This document shows, one piece after another, positions 53,227 through 63,993 of a DNA stretch of 64,000 nt. The notes under the pieces were generated by a model, which ran no database searches, was not told the origin of the DNA, and worked only from the letters and a program-made list of their open reading frames with translations. Position numbers and translations under genes: made by a program. The stretch is from Hymenobacter oligotrophus (GTDB lineage Bacteria > Bacteroidota > Bacteroidia > Cytophagales > Hymenobacteraceae), in contig NZ_CP032317.1 in assembly GCF_003574965.1 (NCBI RefSeq), forward strand, positions 1,364,001 to 1,428,000, in the 5' to 3' direction. Within the stretch, counting starts at the first letter, position 1. Each line of letters opens with the position of its first letter.

Positions 53227-55554
53227 CTAGCTCTGCTCCTCGGGCACCACGGGCGGCACGGGGCCCGGCGTAAGCGGGTCGGGCTGCGCCAGGGCTAGGG
53301 CGGGCTCGGCCGTGCCCTCCAGCAGCTCGTCGGTTTCGTCGTCCGGCAACACCACTTCTTCGCCCGCAATCAAGCTGTCCTCCGAGGGCGACACGGTTTC
53401 GCCTTCGGGCACACGCGCCATAGGCATGGCGGCCAAAAAGTCCTGGTACAAGTCGGTATCCTGCACCAAGCCGTAGTTCTTTAGGTAAAACTCCTTGTGC
53501 AGGTTGAACACCGGCTCCCCATCCTCGGGCTGGCGGCGGATGTAGGCCCCGTCTTCGCGCATGAGGTAGGTGTTGTAGTTGTCGCGCAGGTTGAAGTAGA
53601 GGATGTTGATGGCCTCGCGCAACAATTGCGGGTTCACGATCAGGAACAAGGCCTCGATGCGGCGGTCGAAGGAGCGCACCATCACGTCGGCCGAGCCCGA
53701 GTACACCTTGGGCTGGCCGCCGTGGTGGAAGTAAAACAAGCGCGTGTGCTCGAGGTATTCGCCCACAATGCTGCGCACTTCTATGTTCTCGCTCAGGCCT
53801 GGGCGGCCCGGGCGCAGGCAGCAAATGCCGCGCACAATCAGCCGGATGGGCACGCCCGCCTTGGAGGCCTTGTACAGCTCGTCGATGATGTCGCGGTCTT
53901 CCAACGAGTTCATCTTCATCACGATGCCCGACGGCAGGCCGCGTTTGGCGTTGCGCCCCTCATCGCGAATCAGCTGGATGAGCTGCTGGCGCATGTCCTT
54001 GGGGGCCGTAATCAGGTACTCGTAGTCGTCGGGCTGCGAGTGGCCGGTAATTACGTTGAAGAACTCCGACACGTCGTGGCCATACACGTCGTTGGTGGTC
54101 AGCAGGCTTACGTCGGTGTAAAAGCGCGAGGTTTGCTCGTTGTAGTTGCCCGAGCCAATGTGCACGTAGCGCGTCACCTTTTCGCCTTCCTTCCGGATGA
54201 TCATGGCCATTTTGGTGTGCGTCTTGTACTTGCTCACGCCGTAGATGACAAAGCAGCCCGCCTTTTCGAGCTTAGCCCCCTCACGGATGTTGCGTTCCTC
54301 ATCGAAGCGCGCCTTTACCTCGAACAGCACTGATACGTGCTTGCCGTTTTCGGCCGCTTTCAGCAACGCGGCCGTCACGCGCGAGTCGTCGGCGAGGCGG
54401 TAAATGGTTTGCTTGATGCCCAGCACGTGCGGATCTTCGGCGGCTTGCTCCAGCAGCTTCACCACCGGCTCGATGGAGTTGTACGGGTGGTGCAGCAGCA
54501 CGTCGTGGTGCTTCAGGTACTCAAATAGGTTCTCGTCGGCACCTAGGGGCAGGCTTAGTGGCTGCACGGGAGCCAGCAAGCGCGGCAACTTGTCGCGGAA
54601 GCTGGGGTGGCGCACAATCTGATTTACGCCGCGCAGGTCAATCAGCGAGCTGATGACGAACACGTTGCCGTTGTCAATCTTCCAGCGTTCCTTCAGCACC
54701 TGCATCAGGATGTGCGAGGCATCGGGCTCCACCTCCAGGCGCACCACGCGGCCGCGCTTGCGGGTTTTCAGCCCCTGCTGTATCTCCTGAATAAAGTCTA
54801 CGTCGATGTCGTCGGATTCCTCCAGCGTAAAGTCGCCGTTGCGGGTGATGCGGAACAGCGTGGCCGACACGATATCGACGTTGCGAAACAGCTTCCCTAG
54901 GTTGGCGCGCACGATTTCTTCGATGGGCACGAAGATGACCTTGTCCTTGCGCGTGAGCTCGAAAAAGCGCGCCAGGTTGGCCGGTATCTGTACGAACGTA
55001 AGGCGCTCCTGCCCTTCCTCGGGGCCTTCGCCGCTCATGCGCGTTACCACGCCAAAAATGAGCAGCTGGTTCATCATCAGCGGAAAGCCGTGGTACGAGT
55101 CGTATACCATCGGCGTGAGCAGCGGAAACACCGTGTTCTTGAAGTAGCCGTCGGCCTTCTTCTGCTCCACCTCCGTCAGTTCATCCACGCGCAAAATATC
55201 GAAGCCGTTGCGCGCAAACAGCGGCCGTAGCTCCTGCAGGTACGTTTGCGACTGATCGTGCACAAAGCGGTGCGCGAAGTCGAGCAGCTTGCGCCGGAAC
55301 GGCAATTCGCGCAGCCCGGAGTAATCGACGCGCACCTTCCCGTAGTCGAGATAATTATACAACGAGCCCACCCGAATCATGAAGAACTCATCGAGGTTGG
55401 AGGCCGTGATGCCCAAAAAGCGCAGCCGGTCGAGCACGGTGCGGCCCGAGTCGCGGGCCTGGTCGAGCACGCGGTAGTTAAACCGTAACCAGCTCAGGTC
55501 GCGGCTGATGTATTTACTCTTGCGGATGAGGTCCGACGACTTAAACAGTTTCAT
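53227..55554 (-). CDS. ppk1: Polyphosphate kinase 1
   Basis: A 775-residue enzyme that makes inorganic polyphosphate from ATP. It opens with SRDLSWLRFNYRVLDQA, the PPK1 N-terminal block. The autophosphorylated His is in YVHIGSGNYNE, and the second active-site block is RGICCLRPG near residue 580. Known PPK1s have about 690 residues; the extra 70 C-terminal residues are an acidic, Pro-rich disordered tail (with EVVLPDDETDELLEG). It is convergent with a Ppx/GppA gene. The ATG at 55554 is in the expected place. Confidence 0.97.
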   Translation of the reverse strand: MKLFKSSDLIRKSKYISRDLSWLRFNYRVLDQARDSGRTVLDRLRFLGITASNLDEFFMIRVGSLYNYLDYGKVRVDYSGLRELPFRRKLLDFAHRFVHDQSQTYLQELRPLFARNGFDILRVDELTEVEQKKADGYFKNTVFPLLTPMVYDSYHGFPLMMNQLLIFGVVTRMSGEGPEEGQERLTFVQIPANLARFFELTRKDKVIFVPIEEIVRANLGKLFRNVDIVSATLFRITRNGDFTLEESDDIDVDFIQEIQQGLKTRKRGRVVRLEVEPDASHILMQVLKERWKIDNGNVFVISSLIDLRGVNQIVRHPSFRDKLPRLLAPVQPLSLPLGADENLFEYLKHHDVLLHHPYNSIEPVVKLLEQAAEDPHVLGIKQTIYRLADDSRVTAALLKAAENGKHVSVLFEVKARFDEERNIREGAKLEKAGCFVIYGVSKYKTHTKMAMIIRKEGEKVTRYVHIGSGNYNEQTSRFYTDVSLLTTNDVYGHDVSEFFNVITGHSQPDDYEYLITAPKDMRQQLIQLIRDEGRNAKRGLPSGIVMKMNSLEDRDIIDELYKASKAGVPIRLIVRGICCLRPGRPGLSENIEVRSIVGEYLEHTRLFYFHHGGQPKVYSGSADVMVRSFDRRIEALFLIVNPQLLREAINILYFNLRDNYNTYLMREDGAYIRRQPEDGEPVFNLHKEFYLKNYGLVQDTDLYQDFLAAMPMARVPEGETVSPSEDSLIAGEEVVLPDDETDELLEGTAEPALALAQPDPLTPGPVPPVVPEEQS

Positions 55555-55608
55555 AAAGTAGCAATCCTACCTGCGTATTCGGGCCAGGCAAAACGGAGTT
55601 ACGCAGAG

Positions 55609-55986
55609 TTACGAAATAATGGCCGTGGCTTCAATTTCTACCTGCAAACGCGGATCGATCAGGGCGCTTACCTCCACCATGGTGGTAGCGGGCCGAATGG
55701 TGCCGAACACCTCGCCGTGGGCGCGGCCCGCCTCTTCCCAACGCCGCATGTCGGTAATGTAAATGCGGGTGCGCACCACGTGCTCCATGGTGGCGCCGGC
55801 CTCGGCCAGGGCGTCCTTTATCTTTTCCAGAATGCGCTTGGTTTGGGAGTACACATCGCCGCCGGTAATGGTGGGGCCGTCTTGGGCGGTGGTGCCGGCC
55901 ACCTCCACCAAGTTGCCCACGCGTATGGCCCGCGAGTACCCTACGGTGTCTTCCCAGGGCGAATTAGAGGTTATAAGTTGTCGCAT
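55609..55986 (-). CDS. RidA family (YjgF/YER057c) protein
   Basis: A 125-residue protein of the RidA superfamily. Family blocks are VEVAGTTAQDG, DALAEAGATMEHVVRTRIYITD (the Arg that holds the carboxylate of the substrate) and ATTMVEVSALIDPRLQVEIEATA. RidA enzymes hydrolyse reactive enamine or imine intermediates from pyridoxal-phosphate enzymes. The sequence is of a Rid subfamily rather than archetypal RidA, so the substrate is uncertain. I use the ATG at 55986; an upstream extension has no similarity. Confidence 0.9.
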   Translation of the reverse strand: MRQLITSNSPWEDTVGYSRAIRVGNLVEVAGTTAQDGPTITGGDVYSQTKRILEKIKDALAEAGATMEHVVRTRIYITDMRRWEEAGRAHGEVFGTIRPATTMVEVSALIDPRLQVEIEATAIIS

Positions 55987-56115
55987 TGTACTGATGTTGA
56001 TTTTTGTGGCGGGCGTTGGCAACAGCCGCGCGGTGCGCGTGGCTCGGCGCGAAGTGCTGCGCCCGCCCGCCGTTCGCACCACCTAGGGTTTTACTCAGCA
56101 TGCCGAATGCCCAAC

Positions 56116-56144
56116 AAAAAAGCCCGCGCTAGGCGGGCTTTTTT
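56116..56144. terminator. Terminator of gyrB
   Basis: A hairpin with 12-base arms (56116-56127 and 56133-56144) and runs of A and T at its ends lies 14 bases after the gyrB stop (leftward). Confidence 0.85.
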
Positions 56145-56157
56145 GGCTGCAAGCTGC

Positions 56158-58149
<1,992 letters not shown>

Positions 58150-58240
58150 TTAAAGTTCAGCTCCTGTGTAACACGCGAAGATACCGAAACATCCCTTTTT
58201 TGCTACGTTTAACCGGGTTTTCCGGGCATAAAAAGCCAAA

Positions 58241-58272
58241 AATAAAAGCCGTTCCGGATTACCCGAAACGGC
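58241..58272 (-). terminator. Terminator of the T9SS cargo gene
   Basis: An imperfect hairpin (58248-58272) followed leftward by a T-rich run lies about 100 bases after the stop of the T9SS protein gene. Confidence 0.65.
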
Positions 58273-58306
58273 CTTGCCCAAGGCGGCCCACTAACGCCGC
58301 CGCGCG

Positions 58307-58358
58307 GCGCCCCCTAGGTGCCTCATGGTCACTGCCCAAGCCGGCACCTAGGGGGCGC
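58307..58358. repeat. Inverted repeat with CCTAGG in both arms
   Basis: A perfect inverted repeat with 16-base arms (58307-58322 and 58343-58358) flanks a 20-base loop, 17 bases beyond the stop of the T9SS cargo gene. Each arm contains a CCTAGG site. It precedes the T-rich terminator. Confidence 0.85.
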
Positions 58359-58374
58359 ATACCCAGCGGCAGGG

Positions 58375-59778
58375 CTACCGAATTACGAGCTTGCGCACCA
58401 GCGTGCCCTTGTTGGTTTCGGCCTGCAGATTGTAGAGCCCGGCTTTGTGCTGGCTCAGGTCGATGAGCACCTCCTGCGTGGTGGCCGCCGTGAGTTGCAA
58501 CGCTGCGCGGTACACCTCCCGACCTAGGGCATCGGTTACCTGCAGGCGGCTTACGCGCAGGTTAGCTTCGCCCAAGCTCAGTTGAAACACGCCGTTGGCG
58601 CTGGGGTTCGGAAAGGCCTTCACGGCGGCATCGGTAGCCAGGCTTACCCGCGTGGAGGAAATTACGGAATTGAGCTTGAACATGCCGCCGGTGCTGGCGC
58701 TGCCCGCTTCGCCGGTAAAGCCGCCGGTGTAGCCAATGGAGGGGCTTAGCATATCGACTTCGAACTGGTACTTGCCGATGTCCATGTTCGTCCAGGTTTG
58801 GCCGCCGTCGCGCGAAATGGAGCTGCCGAAATCGTTGATGCTGCTCGCCTGGCGCACGTTCTGCCCCACGCTGATGTAGGTGTTCGGCAATCCGGGCACG
58901 GCATCGAGCCCGAATACGCGCAGCGGGCCGGTGTAAGTAAGGGCGGTGCTGGTGGCGCCGCCGTCGGCGGTGCTGGCCAGCCCAAAGCCCGTGTTCAGCA
59001 AGCCGCGCTGGGCATCGGTGAAGGCGATGTTGAGGATGGCATTGGGCACGGGCGTGTTGTACGCCGCCCAAGTGGCGCCGCGGTCGGTCGATTTTAGAAG
59101 CCGGGCGTTGGTGTTGTTGGCCCCGCTCAGGGTGCTAAGCCAAATGGTGTTACCCAACGCGAAATAGGTGCCCGTCATGCCGTACTCTGAGGCGCTGACC
59201 GAGGTAGGCGCATTGCTCACGCGCGCCCAAGTGGTGCCGCCGTTGGAGGTGGTGTAAATCTCGAACTGCGCGCCCGATCCGCCGGGGTTTGGGTCGCCGA
59301 ACGCCACGCCCTGGTTGGCGTCGAAAAAGTGCACCACGTTGGGGTAGGCATCGTCGCCGCTGAAGGTGGCAGTGGCCTGGCGCGTCCAAGTTTGGCCGCC
59401 GTTGGTGGTTTTGTAAATGCCCGGGGCCGTGGCGGTTTCTTCGGCCGGGTAGGCGGCTACCCAGGCAGTGTTGGCATCCACGGCCGTAATGTTGGCCACG
59501 CTCAGCCCGGCGGGCAAGCCGTTCAGCAAGCCGCCCGTCCAGGTATTGCCGCCGTCGGTCGAGCGGGCGTAGCGGTTTACCAGCGGGTCTTCCACGTTTT
59601 CGCTCAGCAACACCCAAACCGTGGAGGCGTTTACGGCCAGCACCTGATCGACGAGGTAATTGGCGGGCGCTACGTTCGACCCCAAGTTTTGCGTAATCCA
59701 AAAGGGGGTATTGTTCTGGCCTAGGGCGGCGGTGCTCAGCAGCAGCGCGGCGCCCAGCGAGAGTAAAAAGTGTTTCAT
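58375..59778 (-). CDS. Secreted BNR-repeat protein with T9SS type A sorting domain
   Basis: A 467-residue secreted protein. The signal peptide ends at LGQ near residue 20. The body has repeated BNR/Asp-box motifs (STDGGNTWTG, TTNGGQTWTR, TSNGGTTWAR, STDRGATWAA, SRDGGQTWTN), which form a sortilin-like beta-propeller. The last 75 residues are the type IX secretion sorting domain, starting AFPNPSANGVFQLSL and ending with a basic VRKLVIR. It therefore leaves the cell through T9SS and may be anchored to the surface. The ligand or substrate is unknown. The ATG at 59778 gives the signal peptide. Confidence 0.93.
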   Translation of the reverse strand: MKHFLLSLGAALLLSTAALGQNNTPFWITQNLGSNVAPANYLVDQVLAVNASTVWVLLSENVEDPLVNRYARSTDGGNTWTGGLLNGLPAGLSVANITAVDANTAWVAAYPAEETATAPGIYKTTNGGQTWTRQATATFSGDDAYPNVVHFFDANQGVAFGDPNPGGSGAQFEIYTTSNGGTTWARVSNAPTSVSASEYGMTGTYFALGNTIWLSTLSGANNTNARLLKSTDRGATWAAYNTPVPNAILNIAFTDAQRGLLNTGFGLASTADGGATSTALTYTGPLRVFGLDAVPGLPNTYISVGQNVRQASSINDFGSSISRDGGQTWTNMDIGKYQFEVDMLSPSIGYTGGFTGEAGSASTGGMFKLNSVISSTRVSLATDAAVKAFPNPSANGVFQLSLGEANLRVSRLQVTDALGREVYRAALQLTAATTQEVLIDLSQHKAGLYNLQAETNKGTLVRKLVIR

Positions 59779-60116
59779 AGCGGAGATGCGTGAGTGGATG
59801 TTGCGCCCTGCGCGGTGCAGGTTCGGGCGAAGCTGCAACTGCCGGCAAAGCGATTGAAAGTACGGATTATTATATTCTGCAACTCATATGAAACAGGATA
59901 TTGTCAATTGCCCGGCAACGATGATATTAGGCGTAGGATGTAGCAAGCCCCTAGGTGCGCACGGGCACCCAAAGCCGTGGGAACGGCTCATCTAGGTTTC
60001 GACGAGTTTGGCTTCCTCGCGCGGCTTGAACTTGCGGCGCTGGCACAGCTGGAGCTGGAGGCAACGCACGCCGGCCGCACCGATGCGAGTGGCTCAAGGG
60101 CTGAGCGTTGCGGTTT
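59779..60116. other. Intergenic region between T9SS cargo gene and hydrolase gene
   Basis: A 338-base region. The part 59850-59940 is AT-rich and should contain the promoter of the T9SS cargo gene. A CCTAGG site lies at 59950. No intact gene is seen; short reading frames here have no start in a useful place. Confidence 0.5.
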
Positions 60117-60911
60117 TCAGTATGCCAAGTGCAGCTCAATGGCCGCAGCGGTTTCGGCGGGGGCGCTTAGCTGTGGGCAGTGCCCCGTAACGGGCAGGGT
60201 GACCAGGTGCGCAGCCGGAATGCTGGCGCTCAAAAAATCGCCTACTTCGGGCGGAGCAATCAGGTCGTGCGCGCACTGCAGTAGCAGGCACGGAATGGGG
60301 ATTTGGGTAACGTCGAGGCGGTTGTCGGAGAGAAAGGTAACGCGCGCAAATTGCCGGGCAATGGTGGGGTTAGTTTGGCAGAGGCTGTGCGTGAGTTCGG
60401 CAGCCAACGAAGGCCGGTCGGGCTCGCCCATAATAAAGGGCCCAAATGTATCGGCCCACCCCACGTAGTCGCGCTCCATGTACGCCAGCATGGCTTCTAA
60501 ATCGGCGCGCTCGAAGCCGCCGTAGTAGCCGTTTGCATTGATGTAGCAGGGCGAGGCGCCAATCATGATGGCTTGCCGAAACAGCTCGGGGCGCGCAATG
60601 GCCGCTAAGGCGCCAATCATGGCGCCTACCGAGTGGGCCACCAGTATGGGCTGCTGTAGCTGCAAATGCTCGCAAATTTCCAGCAAGTCATCGGCGTAGC
60701 CTTGCAGGCTGGTGTACTTCTCGGGCAGGTAAGCCTCCGTGGCCGACGACCCCGCGCCCACGTGGTCGAACAGCACAATTTTGTAGGCTTGGGCGAACGA
60801 AGGCAACAGGTAACGCCACATGGTTTGGTCGCAGCCAAACCCGTTGACGAACACCAGGGTTTGCTCGCCTTTACCCAACACATGCACGTTGTTGCGCTGA
60901 ATCACATTCAT
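60117..60911 (-). CDS. RsbQ-like alpha/beta hydrolase
   Basis: A 264-residue hydrolase very similar in layout to Bacillus RsbQ (recalled, not searched). The GFGCDQTMW block, HSVGAMIG, the long PCYINANGYYGGF stretch and GHCPQLSAP all match. The triad is S94, D216 and H244. RsbQ activates the RsbP phosphatase in the general stress response, and plant relatives KAI2 and D14 bind butenolide hormones. No RsbP-like PAS-phosphatase lies in the window, so the partner is unknown. The ATG at 60911 is chosen; a TTG 18 bases upstream is less likely. Confidence 0.88.
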   Translation of the reverse strand: MNVIQRNNVHVLGKGEQTLVFVNGFGCDQTMWRYLLPSFAQAYKIVLFDHVGAGSSATEAYLPEKYTSLQGYADDLLEICEHLQLQQPILVAHSVGAMIGALAAIARPELFRQAIMIGASPCYINANGYYGGFERADLEAMLAYMERDYVGWADTFGPFIMGEPDRPSLAAELTHSLCQTNPTIARQFARVTFLSDNRLDVTQIPIPCLLLQCAHDLIAPPEVGDFLSASIPAAHLVTLPVTGHCPQLSAPAETAAAIELHLAY

Positions 60912-61193
60912 AAGTACGCCTTCTAACAAACGTATTTCGGAACTACGAATCCGTATTGCAAGAGAATTTGACCAAATTTAACTTGGAAAACAACTATTTC
61001 AACAGAGTAGTACTACGCGTACTGTAGTGAGAGCAACAATCGGGCATCGCAGGGTCATTTTTGCCCTGGCGGAAGGCGTACCACGGGCCACCCAGCAGGC
61101 CGCAACGGACCCTGTTTCGGAAACCCGGCCGGCACAGTTTTGCCAAATACATTAGCAGCCGATAAATTAGCCTAAATTTTTAGCTAATCTACC

Positions 61194-61628
61194 ATGGCTA
61201 ACGTTTCCAGAACCCGGGAGCCGGGCGTGTTGGTTGATGAATTCGCTTTAACTGACGCCTCCCCCAACGACGATGCTCTCGACCTTGGCAGTGGCGCACC
61301 GCAGCCCGCAGCCGAAAACCTCGATGCCTCGCTGTGCCCGCTGTGCACGGAGCCGCTGGGCTGGCACGACACCCCTTGCCTGAGCACGCAACCAGCTACT
61401 GCCTCGGCCAGCAACCCCACTTTTCACTATTCTCCAGCTGCCCTTTTCGCCTTCGACCTAGGGCAAGCGGTGCAAGCAGCCTATAACAACCGGGCGCACC
61501 GCATCATCTGGCGCGGACAAGTAAAGGAACGCCACCCGGCCACCGGCTGGGTGCAGCGCATAAACGTGTACCGCCTCAACGACGGTTACTGGGACTGCTA
61601 CCGCGAAGACGACCTGCAAGTTGCCTAA
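61194..61628 (+). CDS. Hypothetical protein with a small Cys cluster, 144 aa
   Basis: I do not recognise this protein. The first 45 residues are charged and disordered. At about 48-62 there is a CPLC pair followed by a His and a third Cys (WHDTPC), possibly a small zinc knuckle. The C-terminal half (about 85-144) is probably a compact beta domain with RIIWRGQVKERHP, INVYRLNDGYWDCYREDDL and several aromatic residues. It contains one CCTAGG read as Leu-Gly. The ATG at 61194 is the only good start. Confidence 0.6.
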   Translation: MANVSRTREPGVLVDEFALTDASPNDDALDLGSGAPQPAAENLDASLCPLCTEPLGWHDTPCLSTQPATASASNPTFHYSPAALFAFDLGQAVQAAYNNRAHRIIWRGQVKERHPATGWVQRINVYRLNDGYWDCYREDDLQVA

Positions 61629-61869
61629 CAACTCGCCAAACAGCATCACCGCCCTAGGTGCAGCCAAGTTGCGCCGGCCAGGCAGCCACACTTGCAGCTA
61701 AACATAGCAGGCCCCTAAACCCAACCGCAGCTCCGCCACCCGTACTAGGCTGGCTGCACCGCGTTTGCTGCGGGCCTCGCAAATACTCGCGCAAAGCTGT
61801 GAGGCAGCTGGCTTTTGGTGGAAAATAGTCGAATTGCTATTTAGCAAGCAGGAATTCTTATTTTCGCCC

Positions 61870-62313
61870 ATGGAAGCGCCTGCACTTGCCGATGTAATTT
61901 TTGCTAATGGCGCCGCGGCGCTCAGCACCGATGGCAGTGCTTACCTGCGGCTAACGTGGCTAAGCGGCCCTCGCCGCTTCGAGGATTTTCGGACGGTCCT
62001 GAACGTGCTGCTCCAGGCGTGCCGGCGGCAAGGCACGGGCAAGGTATTGGTTGATCAGCGCCACATGAGTACCCTAACTCCCGCCGAGGAACACTGGATT
62101 GCCAACGATTGGCTGCCGCGCTCAGTTGTGCAGGGCAATTACCGCTACGCCGCCATTCTGCCGCCCACCGATGCCGAAGCCCTGGCTTGCATGAAGGCGC
62201 TAAATTGGCCGCCGGTGCCCGAAGCACCTTACTTCGCCACCTTCAGCGACGAATCGTCGGCCCTGAGCTGGCTGCGCCGCCAAATACCCGTTGCTTCTCA
62301 CCACTTAGCCTGA
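61870..62313 (+). CDS. STAS/SpoIIAA-like hypothetical protein, 147 aa
   Basis: A small cytoplasmic protein without an assigned function. The pattern of strand (AYLRLTWL), helix (FEDFRTVLNVLLQACRR), strand (KVLVDQRHMSTL), helix and strand (YAAILPP) fits the STAS/SEC14-like fold of SpoIIAA-type proteins, but no diagnostic Ser or Asp motif is clear. The ATG at 61870 is preferred; the longer frame upstream is AT-rich and appears to be promoter. It could be a regulator rather than an enzyme. Confidence 0.55.
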   Translation: MEAPALADVIFANGAAALSTDGSAYLRLTWLSGPRRFEDFRTVLNVLLQACRRQGTGKVLVDQRHMSTLTPAEEHWIANDWLPRSVVQGNYRYAAILPPTDAEALACMKALNWPPVPEAPYFATFSDESSALSWLRRQIPVASHHLA

Positions 62314-62620
62314 TGGCTGCAGCCATTCGCTCCTGCCAGCGTGCCGTAACCCTTGACGCCTAGGTCCGAATGGTGTCGGGTGCCAAGCTGCCCTAGGTGC
62401 CTACCCAGTGCAGAGCTCGTTCGAGGGAAAGACTTGGTTAGCCTTCACTAAGGGAATGGCCAACGTGGAGGCCACACTCATCATGTAAGGTTTTTGGCAA
62501 CCACAGCAAGCCTCCTAACAGCCGCTTGGATACCGCGCTGCTGATGCAACTGCCCAGGCACAGCCAACCCGCTATGACTTAAGGGTTCCTTTTTGTATTG
62601 TTGAGGTCAATTCCGGCGTT
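62314..62620. other. Intergenic region between two hypothetical genes
   Basis: A 307-base stretch. It contains two CCTAGG sites (62359 and 62392), 33 bases apart. No gene, strong hairpin or clear promoter is visible. Confidence 0.4.
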
Positions 62621-63151
62621 ATGCTAAAACTTCTCCTGCTGCTCACCTCGCTGGCCGTTACTGCCTGCACCATTCCGCTGCCCCAACCGGCTCCCACGCC
62701 CACCCCGCCCCCTGCGCCCGTGCCCAAAGTTCGCACGGTGCTGCTCTCGGCACTTGTGATGAGCGAAGGCGACGCCAGCCAGCTACCAACCGACGACCCA
62801 CTGGTTACGCTGAGTTTGCGGCGCGTGGCTCCGCTGCCCGCGGGGGGATTCGAGCTTAAACCCGCCGAGCTTATTTTGCCTGCCACTCCGCTTAAGCCGC
62901 ACATGCGCTACTTCAACCTACCGCCCATCGAAACCTACGCTGGCGCCCCCATGCCGGTGCTAATTGGGGAGGTTACGGTGAAAACGGCCCCGCCCCAAGG
63001 AGCCGGCCAAGGCTACCGCGTAACTGGCTCCTACACCATCGATGGGGTGGTAACCAGCAACATGCCAGCTATTTACTACATGGCGGGCGTGGCAGCTGCG
63101 GCAGGCACCCCGCTATCGTATAAAACTGAGTTTCAAGTACCGCACCAGTAG
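62621..63151 (+). CDS. Hypothetical lipoprotein, 176 aa
   Basis: A probable lipoprotein. The lipobox AVTAC places the lipidated Cys at about residue 16, followed by a Pro-rich spacer (TIPLPQPAPTPTPPPAPVP) to about 36. The rest is a single beta-rich domain with no family I can name. It should be anchored in a membrane facing the periplasm. The start is ATG at 62621. It stands alone. Confidence 0.65.
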   Translation: MLKLLLLLTSLAVTACTIPLPQPAPTPTPPPAPVPKVRTVLLSALVMSEGDASQLPTDDPLVTLSLRRVAPLPAGGFELKPAELILPATPLKPHMRYFNLPPIETYAGAPMPVLIGEVTVKTAPPQGAGQGYRVTGSYTIDGVVTSNMPAIYYMAGVAAAAGTPLSYKTEFQVPHQ

Positions 63152-63274
63152 CACAGCTTTTGAATACGAGCCGGCGGCCTTTAGAAGCAGCCCCGCTTGC
63201 TTCCAAAGACTAGAACACCGTCGCCTAGGGCCGCTTGGTCCGCGTGTGCGGTAAGCAACACGTTAGCAAAAACA

Positions 63275-63322
63275 CACCCCGCGCCGGCGCGCTACATAAA
63301 TGCTGCGTATCGGCGCGGGGTG
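63275..63322 (-). terminator. Terminator of the 41-residue small ORF
   Basis: A hairpin with 12-base arms (63275-63286 and 63311-63322), followed leftward by a T-rich run, lies about 50 bases after the small ORF stop. Confidence 0.75.
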
Positions 63323-63369
63323 CGTAATCCTTGGAGTTGTTTTCAGGAAAACCTTTTAACCGAGCTGCG

Positions 63370-63495
63370 TCAGCTGCGCGCTACGGGTGCAGAGGTGCTT
63401 ACGTTGGCCGGAGCGGCAGCGGCTTCTTGCTTTGAGCCACGGCTGTAGGCCGCAAAGAGCAGGGCAACAAGGGCAGTTAGGTAGAGTGTTTTCAT
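63370..63495 (-). CDS. Small 41-residue exported or membrane protein
   Basis: A short ORF, ATG at 63495 to TGA at 63370. It begins with a hydrophobic segment (MKTLYLTALVALLFAAYS) typical of a signal peptide or single membrane helix, followed by a 23-residue Ala/Ser-rich tail. There is no lipobox Cys. A rho-independent terminator follows. The presence of a coding start, a signal-like N-terminus and a terminator supports a real gene, but there is no similarity I can name. Confidence 0.55.
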   Translation of the reverse strand: MKTLYLTALVALLFAAYSRGSKQEAAAAPANVSTSAPVARS

Positions 63496-63605
63496 AGTGG
63501 AGTAGAGTGGCGTTAGGATAATGGTTACGCATGAATTGCTCCTGCGTTGGGTTTAATGTTGAGTTTCAAACCCAACTGCGGATGTTGCCCCTTGGCCCAC
63601 AAAGA

Positions 63606-63637
63606 AAATCAGCCACTCCGCTGTGCAGCAAAGTGGC
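63606..63637 (-). terminator. Hairpin after the tRNA-Arg gene
   Basis: An imperfect inverted repeat followed leftward by a T-rich run lies just beyond the 3' end of the tRNA-Arg gene and may end the tRNA transcript. Confidence 0.5.
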
Positions 63638-63647
63638 CGATTGTAAG

Positions 63648-63724
63648 TGGCACCCCCGGCACGATTCGAACGTGCGACCGTCTGCTTAGAAGGCAGATGC
63701 TCTATCCAGCTGAGCTACGGGAGC
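63648..63724 (-). tRNA. tRNA-Arg (anticodon TCT)
   Basis: A full cloverleaf is readable on the minus strand. The D arm is GCTCAGCTGGATAGAGC, the anticodon loop is CTTCTAA between TCTGC and GCAGA, and the T arm is standard (GTTCGAATC loop). The 3' CCA is encoded. The acceptor begins with a G-T pair, which is unusual but tolerable. It decodes AGA. Confidence 0.93.
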
Positions 63725-63859
63725 TTATGTTGTGCTATACGCGGATTTCAAACGCAAGTAGTTGCTGCAACGACCGGAACATACTGTTGCTTGCAGCAGC
63801 CACGAAGCATCGAAAGCCGCCCACCCCACAAGGCGGGCAGACGGCTTCCGAAAAAGTAG

Positions 63860-63933
63860 TCGGGGTGGCAGGATTCGAACCTGCGGCCTCCTGCTCCCAA
63901 AGCAGGCGCGATACCGGGCTACGCTACACCCCG
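63860..63933 (-). tRNA. tRNA-Pro (anticodon TGG)
   Basis: A full cloverleaf is readable on the minus strand. The acceptor stem is CGGGGTG with CACCCCG, the anticodon loop is TTTGGGA between CCTGC and GCAGG, and the T loop is GTTCGAATC. CCA is not encoded. It decodes CCN codons for proline. Confidence 0.95.
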
Positions 63934-63961
63934 AAAGCGGCAACAGACGCTGCTGCGCTAT

Positions 63962-63993
63962 AAAAAATCAGGCTTCCCGAAGTACGGGAAGCC
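63962..63993 (-). terminator. Terminator of a gene beyond the right edge
   Basis: A hairpin with 9-base arms (63971-63979 and 63985-63993), followed leftward by a run of T. It ends a leftward transcript whose gene lies outside the window. Confidence 0.8.

Noticed and set aside
59951-60139. 62-codon reading frame on the minus strand
   Set aside because: It has no start context or known motif and overlaps the end of the RsbQ-like gene. A neighbouring frame ends in a basic stretch that looks protein-like but has an in-frame stop upstream and no start.
63648-63933. tRNA genes as an attachment site for an integrated element
   Set aside because: No integrase gene or direct repeat of a tRNA end is visible in the window.
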